This document shows, in pieces, positions 38,845 through 48,470 of a stretch of 64,000 bases of DNA. Within the stretch, counting starts at the first letter, position 1. Every line of letters begins with the position of its first letter. The stretch is from NCBI GenBank assembly GCA_032821775.1, contig JAVLRN010000001.1:372001-436000 (forward strand). The letters run 5' to 3'. A model generated the notes under the pieces. That model did no database searches. It saw only the letters and a list, made by a program, of their open reading frames with translations, and was not told the origin of the DNA. The position numbers and the translations under genes are program-made. The stretch comes from Sanguinoderma infundibulare. Lineage: Eukaryota; Basidiomycota; Agaricomycetes; Polyporales; Polyporaceae.

Positions 38845-39738
38845 TACGAGACGTATCCCGAACGGCCACCCTGACCCCCAAATATGATGACACTCGAAGA
38901 ATAGCACGATCATATCTGACAGATCCATCAAGCATCGGCGGTAAGAGATTCCGACGACATTAGACTCTACGGAAAGTGTGTCAATGGTATATATCAAGGA
39001 GCACGGAAGTAGATTCTCGCCACGATGAGCCAAATGCGAAGGACTAGCACAAACCAATTATACCTTCAAGTTGTTCAGTCGTCTAGGCGATGAGAAGACC
39101 GTAAGAAGAGGGGGACATACATGACACGGCGTACCTCGAGCGTTGGCTGTCCTGCTAGAAGCTGGGGTCGTGTGCGGTGACTCCGTGGTCCAGGATCTGC
39201 AGGCGAATGCCACGAGATTGAGCCTGCCGCGGATTCCGGACTCTGTGATAATCATGGCAAGAGAAATGAGGAGTGAGACGCACTGCATTATCGAGCGTCA
39301 GCGGCTAACAAAAGGCAGTCGTGAACCGATCTGGACATCGAGTTTTGCCAGAACACTGCTAGAACACACCTCACCTGGACCACAGTAGGATGAAAGAATG
39401 ACCGGAGAACGACGGAGGAACTTAGTGCCACTGGTTGGGAACAACTAATATCCGAATACCGTTCCGGGATACGGCCAGTCAGTAAAGTAAGCAACTTCAG
39501 TATATAAAACGAGTAAGCAAAATATGTTTACACAAGTAAGTACTATCACTGGACCAGGCGTCAACGCTCCCCGACCCACTGGACTTTTCAGGTTGAACCT
39601 CAGGTATGCCACCGCCATGGTGCTCCACCGTTTTCATGGATATATGTTGCTAGGCCTCCAGTCAGTCACTATGGTATGATGGACCTATTCCGAGCTCGAG
39701 ATGGATGAAGCCCGGCCCGAAGCTTCCGAGAGGACATT
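38845..39738. other. Spacer, no gene recognised
   Basis: Short frames on both strands without domain or splice support. From about 39670 the sequence matches that from about 48000, marking the left edge of the duplicated region. Confidence 0.4.
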
Positions 39739-40146
39739 GTGCTTCAGCCAGCTGCTAACAGTTCTTTCCTTGGGCGACGTAAAAAGCCAGCAGTCGATGC
39801 CGAAACAAGGTTGCAAATGGCCGACAAAGCCAGGACAGAATTGCACAAGTCGATGAAGGAAGAGTCCGAGTCGTGGCCTGGCCCGAGACTGTCGCACAAC
39901 AGTGATCGGGCTCCCGGCCCACCTCTCCGACAGACGCCGTGTTGCCGGAAGTGGCAATCCAGGGCAATCCCGTCGTCGAGCGACTGCGTCATGAACGAGA
40001 TCGAACTCAATCCTGGTGTCGACCACCCCTACGCCGTCGGGATGGTTGACGAGGTCCGTGCTAAGGGTGGTGAGTTGCCATGGAGGCGTGTCATCGAATC
40101 CGGGGTTGCCGTTGCCGTCATCGTCGCCCTCAGCGTCCTTCACTGA
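39739..40146 (+). CDS. Conserved hypothetical ORF, duplicate A (about 136 codons)
   Basis: Open frame encoding VDAETRLQMADKARTELHKS...WPGPRLSHNSDRAPGPPLRQ...MNEIELNPGVDHPYAVGMVD and a hydrophobic end VIESGVAVAVIVALSVLH. The first real ATG is the MADKARTEL methionine. It is repeated at 48069-48470 with few differences, including in-frame 6-nt indels (EESESW versus EESW), which is mild support for coding. Its TGA (40144-40146) is directly followed, in the same frame, by the first recognisable exon of the ABC1-like gene. The minus strand is also open (39685-40143), so strand is uncertain. No family recognised. Confidence 0.4.
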   Translation: MLQPAANSSFLGRRKKPAVDAETRLQMADKARTELHKSMKEESESWPGPRLSHNSDRAPGPPLRQTPCCRKWQSRAIPSSSDCVMNEIELNPGVDHPYAVGMVDEVRAKGGELPWRRVIESGVAVAVIVALSVLH

Positions 40147-42457
40147 CCTCCAACTGAGGATAGCTTCCTACCAGTATCTCGCAGGAGCACATCGTCGTCT
40201 CTGCGCTACGCGTCGTCTCAGCATGCGTCTTCGTCTTGCGGGAACTCGTCCAAGTCAAAGTCCTCAAAGTCAATCGGACAGCCGAGGTCACGACTACGGC
40301 GTTACGTCCTCCGGACTGGCGTCGCAGCGTTTGGGTTGGGCGTTGGGTACAAGGTCGACAGGGAGCTGCATGCGTCGGCGATTTTTCGCAATCTGAGGAC
40401 ACTGTCGACGGTGAGTAGTCGTTTGGTTCTTGCGCACGCGACGATGGCTTGGGTCGAGCATCTGGGTATACCGAATGGAGGCCATCGTATTTGTTCACTG
40501 GAGGAAGCTTGATGGGCGCACTCTCCATATGTTACCCACGCGATGTCATACATGGTTACTGTGTTTTGGTTAGGCCGTGTGTGTCCCTCCTGACACCTGT
40601 GGCACTATATGCCTTGTCGTCGGAGCTAGAGCGCGCACACACTTTGCATGAAAACGAGTACTCATTCGTCTCCATTCACATGCATTGTGCAGTCATTGCA
40701 CTAGACTATAAACTCAACTTCAACCCCGACAAAGCAGGCGATATCCCCGCCCTCCAAGAGCGAGTTGCTCAGCGTGTTTACGAGCTCTTGACCTCCAACG
40801 GCGGTCTATATATCAAAATCGGTGCGCACTTGTTTAATTTCTGCCGTCATGCGCTCACCGTTTAATTCACAATTCTAACCTCAGGCCAGGGCTTCGCGAA
40901 TGACACGGCCTTCCTGCCACGCCCCATGCAAGAGAAGTTTGCCCGGCTGTTCGGCGCCACAAGTCCCTTCCTTGGTTGTTGAGGAGGCCTGCATTTCCGA
41001 GGTCGGTCGCCCACCGGCCGGACCCGACGGCATTTTCGAAGTCTTCGAAGAGCAGGCCGCGGCGAGCGCGGGCATTGCACAGGTGCATCGTGCAGAGCTC
41101 AAGACGACAGACGATTCGGAGCAGTGGGCCGCAGTCAAGATCCAGAAGCCTGACGTGAGCAAGCAGGCCGAGTGGGACCTCGGCGCGTTCGCAGCCGTTA
41201 TGTGGATGCATGAGCACTGGCTGTTCAACATCCCAGCGACCGTCGCTGTTAGTGAGCATTCGAGTCTTGGTAGAACGTGCGCTCGCCGCGCTGACCTCTC
41301 TACCAGACTTTGTAAACGACCATCTCCGGCACGAGCTCGACTTCGAGGCAGAAGCCCGCAAGGCGATCGAAACTGCGTCTTACGTGACACGCGAACCAGG
41401 CCTCACAGACCGCGTCTACGCCCCCAAGGTATACCCCAAGTTCTCCACGAAGAAGGTCATGACCGCCGAGTGGATCGACGGCGTCCGCCTCTCCGACCGG
41501 CGCGGAACCGAACGAGTCATGGGCAACGACGCGCGCGAGTCTGCACGCCCGCCCCTCCCGGCCGACCGCTTCCCCACCCTCAAGGGCGGGTCCGAGTGGG
41601 TGATGCGCACCATGGTCGACATCTTCTCCGCGCAGATCTTAGACTGGGGCTGGGTTCACTGCGACCCGCACTCGAAGAAGGGCCAGGCGCAGTTCGTCCT
41701 GCTCGACCACGGGCTGTACGTGCGCGTTTCGGACGGTGTTCCAGCAGCAGTACGCGCGGCTGTGGAAGGGTCTGCTCACTCTCGACTTCGACGTCGTCAA
41801 GGACATCGCGGCCGAGTGGGGGATCGGGACCCCAGACCTGTTTGCGAGCGCGACGCTGATGCGGCCGGTACGGTTCCAGCAGACGGACATGCCGGACTTT
41901 GAGAAGATGAACGAGTATGAGCGGGGCGTGATGGTGAAGGAGAAGTTGAAGGGCTTCTTGACAGATACGGATAGGCTGAGCTCCTGTTCATTGGTCGGAA
42001 TATGCGGTGTCCCTGCGTTTACGAAAACTTTCAGCTGGAACTGACTCGGATCTGATCGTCGTTGTGCTTGCAATGTCGCAGTATCATACAAGGTCTGTGG
42101 AAAGCTTAGAGCATAGCCTGGTCTGTGTCATTTTATGCTGACAAGCTGCTCGTCCACAGGCAACAACCCGATGTTCACCGCGCCAGCGAACCGCATCCGT
42201 ATCATCAGCTACTGGGCGTCGCCTCCCACAAGCTCGCGCTGGTCCACCGCCTCCGCGAAGCCTTCAACCATCTGCTCTTCGTGTCCGTCCTCTTCACCTC
42301 GGACGTCGTCTTCTGGGCGACGAGGGTGTGGCAGTGGGTGTGGCGCCTGTTCGGGCGCACGGGCCTGAGCTTCGAGGACGAGCTGGAGGCGTCGATGCGC
42401 AGCTTTGCGAAGTCGAACTTTGATATCGACGTGCCCGGCGGCGTGTTCGAGGGCTAG
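40147..42457 (+). pseudogene. ABC1/UbiB-type kinase-like gene, copy 1, inactivated
   Basis: Encodes the ABC1 (UbiB/ADCK1-like) atypical kinase fold, a mitochondrial family linked to coenzyme Q and lipid homeostasis. Recognisable blocks: LRTGVAAFGLGVGYKVDREL; ALDYKLNFNPDKA; SNGGLYIKIGQ (the family's KxGQ motif); GIAQVHRAELKT and VAVKIQK-like lysine segment; DHLRHELDFEAEA; STKKVMTAEWIDGVRL; LLDHGLYV; and the C-terminal EDELEASMRSFAKSNFDIDV. Defects relative to copy 2: the acceptor before exon 2 is changed from CAG to CAT; a 5-bp deletion after MQEKFARLF shifts the frame; an in-frame 30-bp deletion removes PGN from the catalytic HCDPHPGN loop; a 1-bp insertion follows LYVRVSD; further shifts occur near 41970 and 42215. 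Intron 1 is expanded to about 280 bp. Non-functional as read. Confidence 0.85.
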
Positions 42458-43059
42458 ATAGCTTAGAACGTCATAGATCTGGTAGTGTAGAGTACACCAT
42501 GGTACTAATGGTATTCGGGGTCACTTTCAGCTCACCTTTCTGGCATCTGATTGTCATTGCTTTCCTACTTTTTCTTGTTGACGTCGTTGTCAAGCTGCGG
42601 GTGTTCTGCGGCTCCGTTGGATGACATGACCCATCGGAATTTGATGCTTTGCGGTGTGTCTACGTGAGTATTTGCGGTCGACGTCAGTTTAATGTTGGGC
42701 TGCGCTGAAGCACAATATGTAGGTAAACCAACAGGGACTACGGATGCCGACCGCTTCTCCGCCGATACGACGAACCGCGATTACAAGCCCTTTCACCGTG
42801 CGTTTCAATCTAACAGTCAGCCATGGTTGCAAAGGACGCGAAGTATATTTCATCGCTCCGGCCTCCGGTCGGACATCACTACCAAATGCAGTGGCAGCGC
42901 GATTCACTTCGTCCCCATGGATGCGCCCGGCTAATTTTGCGCTTGGGATGGTATGTTGCTAGGAGTGTCGAGTGCTAAACCTTCACAGCCCCCGAAGGTG
43001 ATGAACACAGTGTATAAGTACGGGGGACAGGCACCGGTCATCGATCGAATCCTCCCGCA
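42458..43059. repeat. Duplicated spacer unit, copy 1 (with exon remnant and TATA box)
   Basis: Downstream sequence of the ABC1 copy and upstream sequence of the DUF6533 gene, repeated at 50.8-51.5 and 58.8-59.7 kb and partly at 54.6-55.0 kb. It contains a coding remnant (KPTGTTDADRFS near 42724) and a short frame ending HFVPMDAPG-stop (42933), both seen in the other copies. TATAAG at 43014-43019, about 45 bp before the DUF6533 ATG, is conserved in all copies and is the likely core promoter. Confidence 0.6.
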
Positions 43060-44924
43060 ATGTCCTCCGCCGGTATTCCAATCGACTTTGCCATCTTGTA
43101 AGTGGGCGAATTATATATAAGTCTTTGAAATGGTTGAGAAACCTTTTCACCCCATGGCCAGTTTGCGTAATCACCAGTATTCTACCCTAACCTCTGTCGG
43201 TGAGTACTACCCATTCAGACTCGACATGTTGGCGATCAAATAATTCTTCCGAACTTCCATTTCCAACCTTCTAACCTGTTAGTTCTCTTCGTATATCATT
43301 GGGCGACAGTCCTTGATCAAGAAGTGGAGGCGTTTTGGACTCGGAAGGGTAAGGTGACTGGGGCAACCATCATGTATTTCCTTTACAGGTACATCGGACT
43401 GGCGTACAACATCCTCAATGCCATCCTGAATATTAACGCTGTGCCTCTATCGGATGAGGTATGTTATTATATTTAATTGCTACGTGAAATTTGACTCTAG
43501 TAACGTGAACTCTTCAAGGGGTGCGCAATATTTGTATGACCAGGCCTACTTATGGGTCCTGATTCTGACTTGCCTTTAAGGTGCACAGTATTGGTCTATT
43601 CGTGGACGGTCATGTATGCCATCCTCGCTTTGATAGCTGCAGGTACATTGGACTGAACACATACAGCCTTGACGGTCGTTTATGATGTCATGATCTGCTA
43701 GCCTTCACTTCCCTCCGAATGTTCGCTCTGTCCAAGAAATGGCTGCTGTCTCTGGTCAGCTTCGCCATATCTCTTGGACCATTGGTAATAGACTTGGCAA
43801 GTTTTACTCGCCTTCATGCAGATCAGGCTGATTCTGACTTTGGGGAAGGTCCGAAACTTCCAAACCACCCCCCTGGCTACACCAGGAGGCTTTGGATGCG
43901 CCGGGCTCCAGGATGCGATAGCTGCCTTCTTATTCTCGGAACGGTAAGTTTTCTGAGTTGACGTTGTCGTTGTAGAGTGTTAACCCATCTGCGCTAGCCG
44001 TATGTTGCATCAATATGTATTGCATACGCCAACGTCATTGACACCTGTGCTGCAGCCACGATCGCATACGAGACCTTGAGCATGCTGTCAATTCTTGTGC
44101 CCGACGGTATGCTCATTTACCTGACCTGGGTCGCTATATCTCCCGTCCGCGGCACAAGGCCTCAGGGTCTCGGCAAGGAGTCCCTTCTAGGAGTGTTCTT
44201 CCGTAACGGTGAGTCGTGATGTTTTAAACAGCAATCATTACCTCATAGTCGATATCTAGAGATCCTTTTTTTGATGTGCGTCATCTCCAATCATCCCACC
44301 CATACGCATATTCCTAACGTCCGATGTCAAGTGTTATCATAGGAGTTCGATCAGTCGATTTTTATTTTGAGATGCTAAACGTACGCGTAACCTCTCCCGC
44401 TAGTAGACGAGAATGTAGCAGTGCTAACAAGTTAACTTCGAAGTTATTCTCTCCCTTCGACTACACCTACGTTGCCCCCATAATTGCGGTGTACGGATCG
44501 TATTCCCTCTTCAGCGCAGGCGGTCATCTCACACGACTCGGATAGCATCCCCGACATCCTTGTTTGTCAATTCCTGCTCGAACTGCAAGCGACCGATCGC
44601 AGAATGCGAGCAGGAGGGTCTCAGCTCTCGAGCACGAACTCGCGCATCAGCTCAGTTGTCTTCGATCGAGTCATCGGAGCGATCGGTCACGCCTCTGTCA
44701 CTTCGGACAGGAATGACGAGGACCAGGATGAGGACGAGGACGAGGAGCCAGTTAGCGGAGGGTCGTTTGGTAGGAACGGGGACACATCTGGAGAGATTCC
44801 ACAGGATCACACGACGGGCGGGATTCAGGGTGGGCTGGAAGAACGCGCCGTTTTTACGCAGCTACCCATCGAGCGAGTTGAAAGCGAACGTCTCGATGGG
44901 GTGCGGTCGTCGACAGAGATTTGA
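43060..44924 (+). pseudogene. DUF6533 multi-pass membrane protein, copy 1 (doubtful integrity)
   Basis: Exons 43060-43097, 43162-43199 and 43283-43458 encode the DUF6533 signature: VLFVYHWATVLDQEVEAFW, then TRKGKVTGATIMYFLYRYIG and LAYNILNAI. Later exons supply membrane helices (SLRMFALSKKWLLSLVSFAI, PDGMLIYLTWVAISPVRGTR) and the cytosolic tail from 44546 (FLLELQATDRRMRAGGSQLS, DRVIGAIGHASV, acidic repeat, RSSTEI-stop). DUF6533 proteins are fungal seven-helix proteins of unknown role, sometimes likened to receptors. The donor after GCGCAATAT reads TT here but GT in copy 3. A 50-60 bp insertion after DLAS interrupts the frame unless it is spliced as an intron. Integrity is therefore doubtful. 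Tandem copies at 51.5, 55.0 and 59.7 kb. Confidence 0.7.
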
Positions 44925-45354
44925 GCCAGGTGTGGCTCTACGGAGGGTTTGCAGGGCAAGTTCGGGCCGCTTCCACGAGAAGGCAATCGAGGAGAGTTGG
45001 GAAGCGCAGATGGTCTTGTTTCTACTTCTTGAAGGGCTCGAGTCGGACTGAAGAATGTTGCGCCGGAACATTCTTATAACTTATGCTGCTTGCGTTCTGA
45101 CGATATTTAAACATGACCGTGCCCAATCTGGTGTTCGTGAGCTGGCTGTCACCGGCCAGTTTTCCATCCATTCGCACGCCATCGCATAATCGCTGTGGGC
45201 TCGGGTTTGGATTTCCGCCTACGGCATCAACCAACACGTATTGGCGTGCCAGAATCGGACCGTGGCCACTCAGGCCTCAGGACTAATCACGCTCTTGCGA
45301 ATGGAGGCGACGAAACACGCGCCATTAGACCACTGGAGTCGTGGCTGTTTATAA
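44925..45354. other. Spacer after DUF6533 copy 1
   Basis: Partly similar to the sequence after DUF6533 copy 4 (61.5-62.1 kb); the similarity resumes near 45320. No gene is supported; the 97-codon frame present at 61789 is absent or degraded here. Confidence 0.4.
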
Positions 45355-45733
45355 TTAGTCGACGGTAAGTTCGAGACGGCAGCATACAGTGTTTTCAATG
45401 ATGTGTTTAAGGATGCGGAAGACAGGTATGCGATGGCGCGACCATGCTTGAGAGACTTTTACGAAGCATCCTCCGTTGATTATCGCGGGACGATCGAGGA
45501 AGGAGTCGGGGTCAGCCGCCCAGTACCACCCGCTGCGGCCATCTTCGGCGGCAGGAAAAAGGGCTGGGATCGAATTAGTGACTATTCGGGCAGGAGTCGG
45601 TGTCAGCCTCGTGCCGGATGTCCTGGGCCCAGCGAGGCGAACAATATCCTTTTGGACGCGAGTAGCTGTGGATGACCTCGAGGCTGGCAGTGGCACAAAG
45701 GAAACACCCCGCCGCAGAGCGCCCTTCCAGCCG

Positions 45734-45740
45734 TATATAA
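45734..45740 (+). promoter_or_regulatory. TATA box of block X, copy 1
   Basis: TATATAA followed by a C/T-rich tract with CTCCCTCTTTCC, a typical fungal core promoter arrangement; identical in copy 2 at 62448. Confidence 0.5.
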
Positions 45741-46089
45741 GCCACACCCTCCTGCTCTCCCTCTTTCCTCCCAACTCCCACCATCCCGACCTCCAACCAT
45801 CAACCAGTCTAATCCCATCGTACTCCTCCAAGTTAGCACGGGCCCCGGCGACCATCTGTATGTCGTTTGTCCACCTTCTGGCCCTCCGTCGTCCCTAACT
45901 ACCGCATGTAGTGCCTGAGGCCCAGGTGCGCGTTCGATCTTCACGGTGAGTTCTTCTCTTCTCTTCAACCGCTGCTCCCCACATACTGACTGTCGGTGGT
46001 TAGGCTCGACGCATGCCATCCCGGGCACCAGCGGCCATCAGCTTGTTCGCCTTGGCGGTCGACCTGTCCACTAGGGTGCGGCCGCCTGC

Positions 46090-46260
46090 ATGGGCGAGCG
46101 GGCGATTGAGCCCAGGCGTCGGCGCTCCGCCGCGGTCTTCTTTGAGACACCGCGTAAGCCGGGGTGCGACCGGGACGAGTACCTGTCCGCCACCGCTGGC
46201 GGGGCTGGGGAAAGCACGGACGCCATAACCTGGAACGCGACTCGAAAGAGTCGTGGGTAG
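46090..46260 (+). CDS. Short ORF resembling a NucA/NucB-type nuclease fragment, copy 1
   Basis: A 56-codon frame from an ATG: GERAIEPRRRRSAAVFFETP then RKPGCDRDEYLSATAGGAGE and STDAITWNATRKSRG-stop. The arrangement Arg-rich, then CxRDEY...A..GGAG, resembles the CDEYPFA...GGA active-site region of NucA/NucB deoxyribonucleases. The match is short and from memory, and Cys-Asp-Glu-Tyr is broken to CDRDEY, so this is weak. The region is conserved, stop included, at 62804-62974. It may be one exon of a larger spliced gene or a decayed one. Confidence 0.3.
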   Translation: MGERAIEPRRRRSAAVFFETPRKPGCDRDEYLSATAGGAGESTDAITWNATRKSRG

Positions 46261-47127
46261 ACGACGTACGCGCCACGTCGTGGCGTCGCGTCGTCAGCGG
46301 AGAGCTGCCTTGCATTGGTATGTCGTCGTCTCTGCTTCCAACCACCATCGCCCTGACGCGCTCTAGTTACAGGCACTCTCTAACGTCCTCTCCGGAGGAC
46401 GGGGGGTTCGGTATAAGCGGACTTGAAGTAGCCACGGCGGCGCGTCCGCATGTGTAAGCGGTCTAGAAGTAACCACCGTGAGCGCGTCGGCACATCCGAA
46501 CCCCGACCTCTCCTTTCCCTGTGGGGCGTAGACGCATGAGGCGTGCGCCTGTTGTGGGATGTTGGGTCGAGGCGAGTCTTCTTCTCACTGTCTTCTGGCT
46601 GACCTTTCTGTAGTCTACCAGGTACTGTATAAGTTGTCTCTCCATCTTCCACCAGGCTTTTACCGTCTCGTCAGTGATGAGTAAGCGCTTCCTTTTTGAT
46701 CGTTGTCGTGCTTGTTCTCATCGGGTCCACAGATCCGAACGTCGAGGCTTGGGCTCACCGCCTTGGGCATGGACAACCATGCGTACGTACACCGCGAGCG
46801 CAGCTTGGATATAAATCGTACGTCCTTCCTCTACATGCCGCATTCTCTTTCCTGCTTATCGTTGAACTTGAGTAGATGATACGTCCTGGAGTTATTGTTG
46901 TTGACATGCATGCATGTCTGTGAGAAGTGGCTTCGAGAGTGCAACTTGCTCTCGATTCAAGACGCCACCCCGAGGTACGGTCGACCGTCGTTGGTGACGG
47001 TCGTTCCTGGTGCAGGCCTCTTCGTGGCCCTCGGGACTAGTACTCGCTCCGGCGGGGAAGCCAACGTGCACCAAAACGTTCCAATTCGTATATATTGGTT
47101 GCTGTAGCCTTGTAATCATTCAATACA

Positions 47128-47800
47128 TCATTGCGTATTCGCTAACAGCCAATTACTGAGTGTCGTCAATGGCACGCCGACGATGAAGGTCATAATAGCC
47201 CCGGAAGTGAAGAACACAAAGTTCGTGCATGTACCCAGCAGCGCTAGATCCCTGAGTTGACGAGCGGCCGTGCCAAGACAAACGCGGCATAAAGAAGCAT
47301 GCCTCCCTGATAAATCGGATGGGTTGAGTATATCGTTGAAATTGAAAGGTAGGAAAGTCGAAGGACTTACGGTGAAGCAACAGCTCGAAGGAAGCGAACG
47401 GCTGGCGTCCGGCGGCCTTGATTTTGAACATGGATCCAATGACGTATGAGAACAGCATCGCTAGGAGTGGCACTGTCGCGAACACGAACAAATGTCGTTC
47501 ACATCCATTGGTAGGAAAAGCAGCCGAGCGGAGTATCGTCGTGAGAGCGAGGGCAGTCAGAGCTAAGTTCGGGGACATGAACTCAGCGGGTTCGCACGGG
47601 AGAGAATCGGACAGATGGAGTCGATCTCACCATGCTCACTTATCATAAGGAGACAAATTGCGAGAGGGTGGCCGTTCAACATTGTCCTCGTCCGGAACGG
47701 TTTGGGCGTTAGACAAGTTGATATAGCCTATGACTTCGCCGAGGATGAGCGCGAACGAGAACAATGTAGTGGACGCGGAGAGTTCTTGTGGACGTACTGT
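47128..47800 (-). pseudogene. Multi-pass membrane protein, copy 1, frameshifted
   Basis: Minus-strand exons encode membrane helices: TTLFSFALILGEVIGYINLS (about 47750), ALALTTILRSAAF then FVFATVPLLAMLFSYVIGSM, KIKAAGRQPFASFELLLH, a GTAAGT donor, and then GMLLYAAFVLARPLVNSG. The C-terminal part SGAIMTFIVGVPLTTL then SNWLLANTQ-stop lies in another frame, so at least one frameshift exists in the last exon. The second copy at the right edge of the window is unshifted over this exon. The family was not recognised. Confidence 0.55.
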
Positions 47801-48068
47801 TCTATCCCCTGCACATTCCTAGATGGCGAGGGTACCATCGCGCGTCTCCTCGAAACAATGGCCTGTCGTGGTGAGAGGTACCATAAATGTCGACGCTGCG
47901 GCCGAGTTTCTGCAAACCCAGAGTAGCATCAACTACCCGGCGTTCAGCACCTCCTGGGGCCCACATCTATTGGTTAGCAACACCGTCAGTACCAAATTTA
48001 TTTGGTATGATGGACCTATTCCGAGGTCGGGATGGATGATGGTTGTCCGAAGCTCCCGAGAGGACATT
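47801..48068. other. Spacer at the join of two duplicated modules
   Basis: No gene is clear. The minus strand has a short frame (LGLQKLGRSVDIYGTSHHDR) that might be an upstream exon of the membrane-protein copy. From about 48000 it matches 39670 onward. Confidence 0.35.
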
Positions 48069-48470
48069 GTGCTTCAGCCAGCTGCTAGCAGTTCTTTCCT
48101 TGGGCGACGAAAAAAGGCAGCAGTCGATGCGGAGACAAGGTTGCAAATGGCCGACAACGTCGGGACAGAATTGCACAAGTCGCTGGAGGAAGAGTCGTGG
48201 CCTGGCCCGAGACTGTCGCACAACAGTGATCGGGCTCCCGGCCCACCTCTCCGACAGACGCCGTGTTGCCGGAAGTGGCAATCCAGGGCAATCCCGTCGT
48301 CGAGCGACTGCGTCATGAACGAGATCGAACTCAATCCTGGTGTCGACCACCTCTACGCCGTCGAGATGGTCGACGAGGTCCGTGCTAATGGTGGTGGGTT
48401 GCCATGGGGGCGTGTCATCGAATCCGGGGTTGCCGTTGCCGTCATCGTCGCCCTCAGCGTCCTTCACTGA
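48069..48470 (+). CDS. Conserved hypothetical ORF, duplicate B (about 133 codons)
   Basis: Second copy of the frame at 39739-40146, with the same C-terminus VIESGVAVAVIVALSVLH and the same TGA stop (48468-48470) directly abutting, in frame, the first ABC1-like exon. Differences are mostly single substitutions plus in-frame indels. Strand and coding status remain uncertain because the reverse strand is open as well (47967-48467). Confidence 0.4.
   Translation: MLQPAASSSFLGRRKKAAVDAETRLQMADNVGTELHKSLEEESWPGPRLSHNSDRAPGPPLRQTPCCRKWQSRAIPSSSDCVMNEIELNPGVDHLYAVEMVDEVRANGGGLPWGRVIESGVAVAVIVALSVLH

Larger units (their letters stand above)
45355..47110. repeat. Segmental duplication block X, copy 1
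   Basis: Nearly the same sequence recurs at about 62085-63690, an offset of 16.6-16.7 kb. Similarity is high throughout, with small indels. The block contains a core promoter, the short NucA/NucB-like frame and intron-like spacers. Confidence 0.8.

Noticed and set aside
45355..45855. 166-codon minus-strand frame in block X (also 62002-62742)
   Set aside because: It overlaps the TATA promoter and C/T-rich leader; the frame is preserved only because the duplication is recent and does not share in-frame indels.
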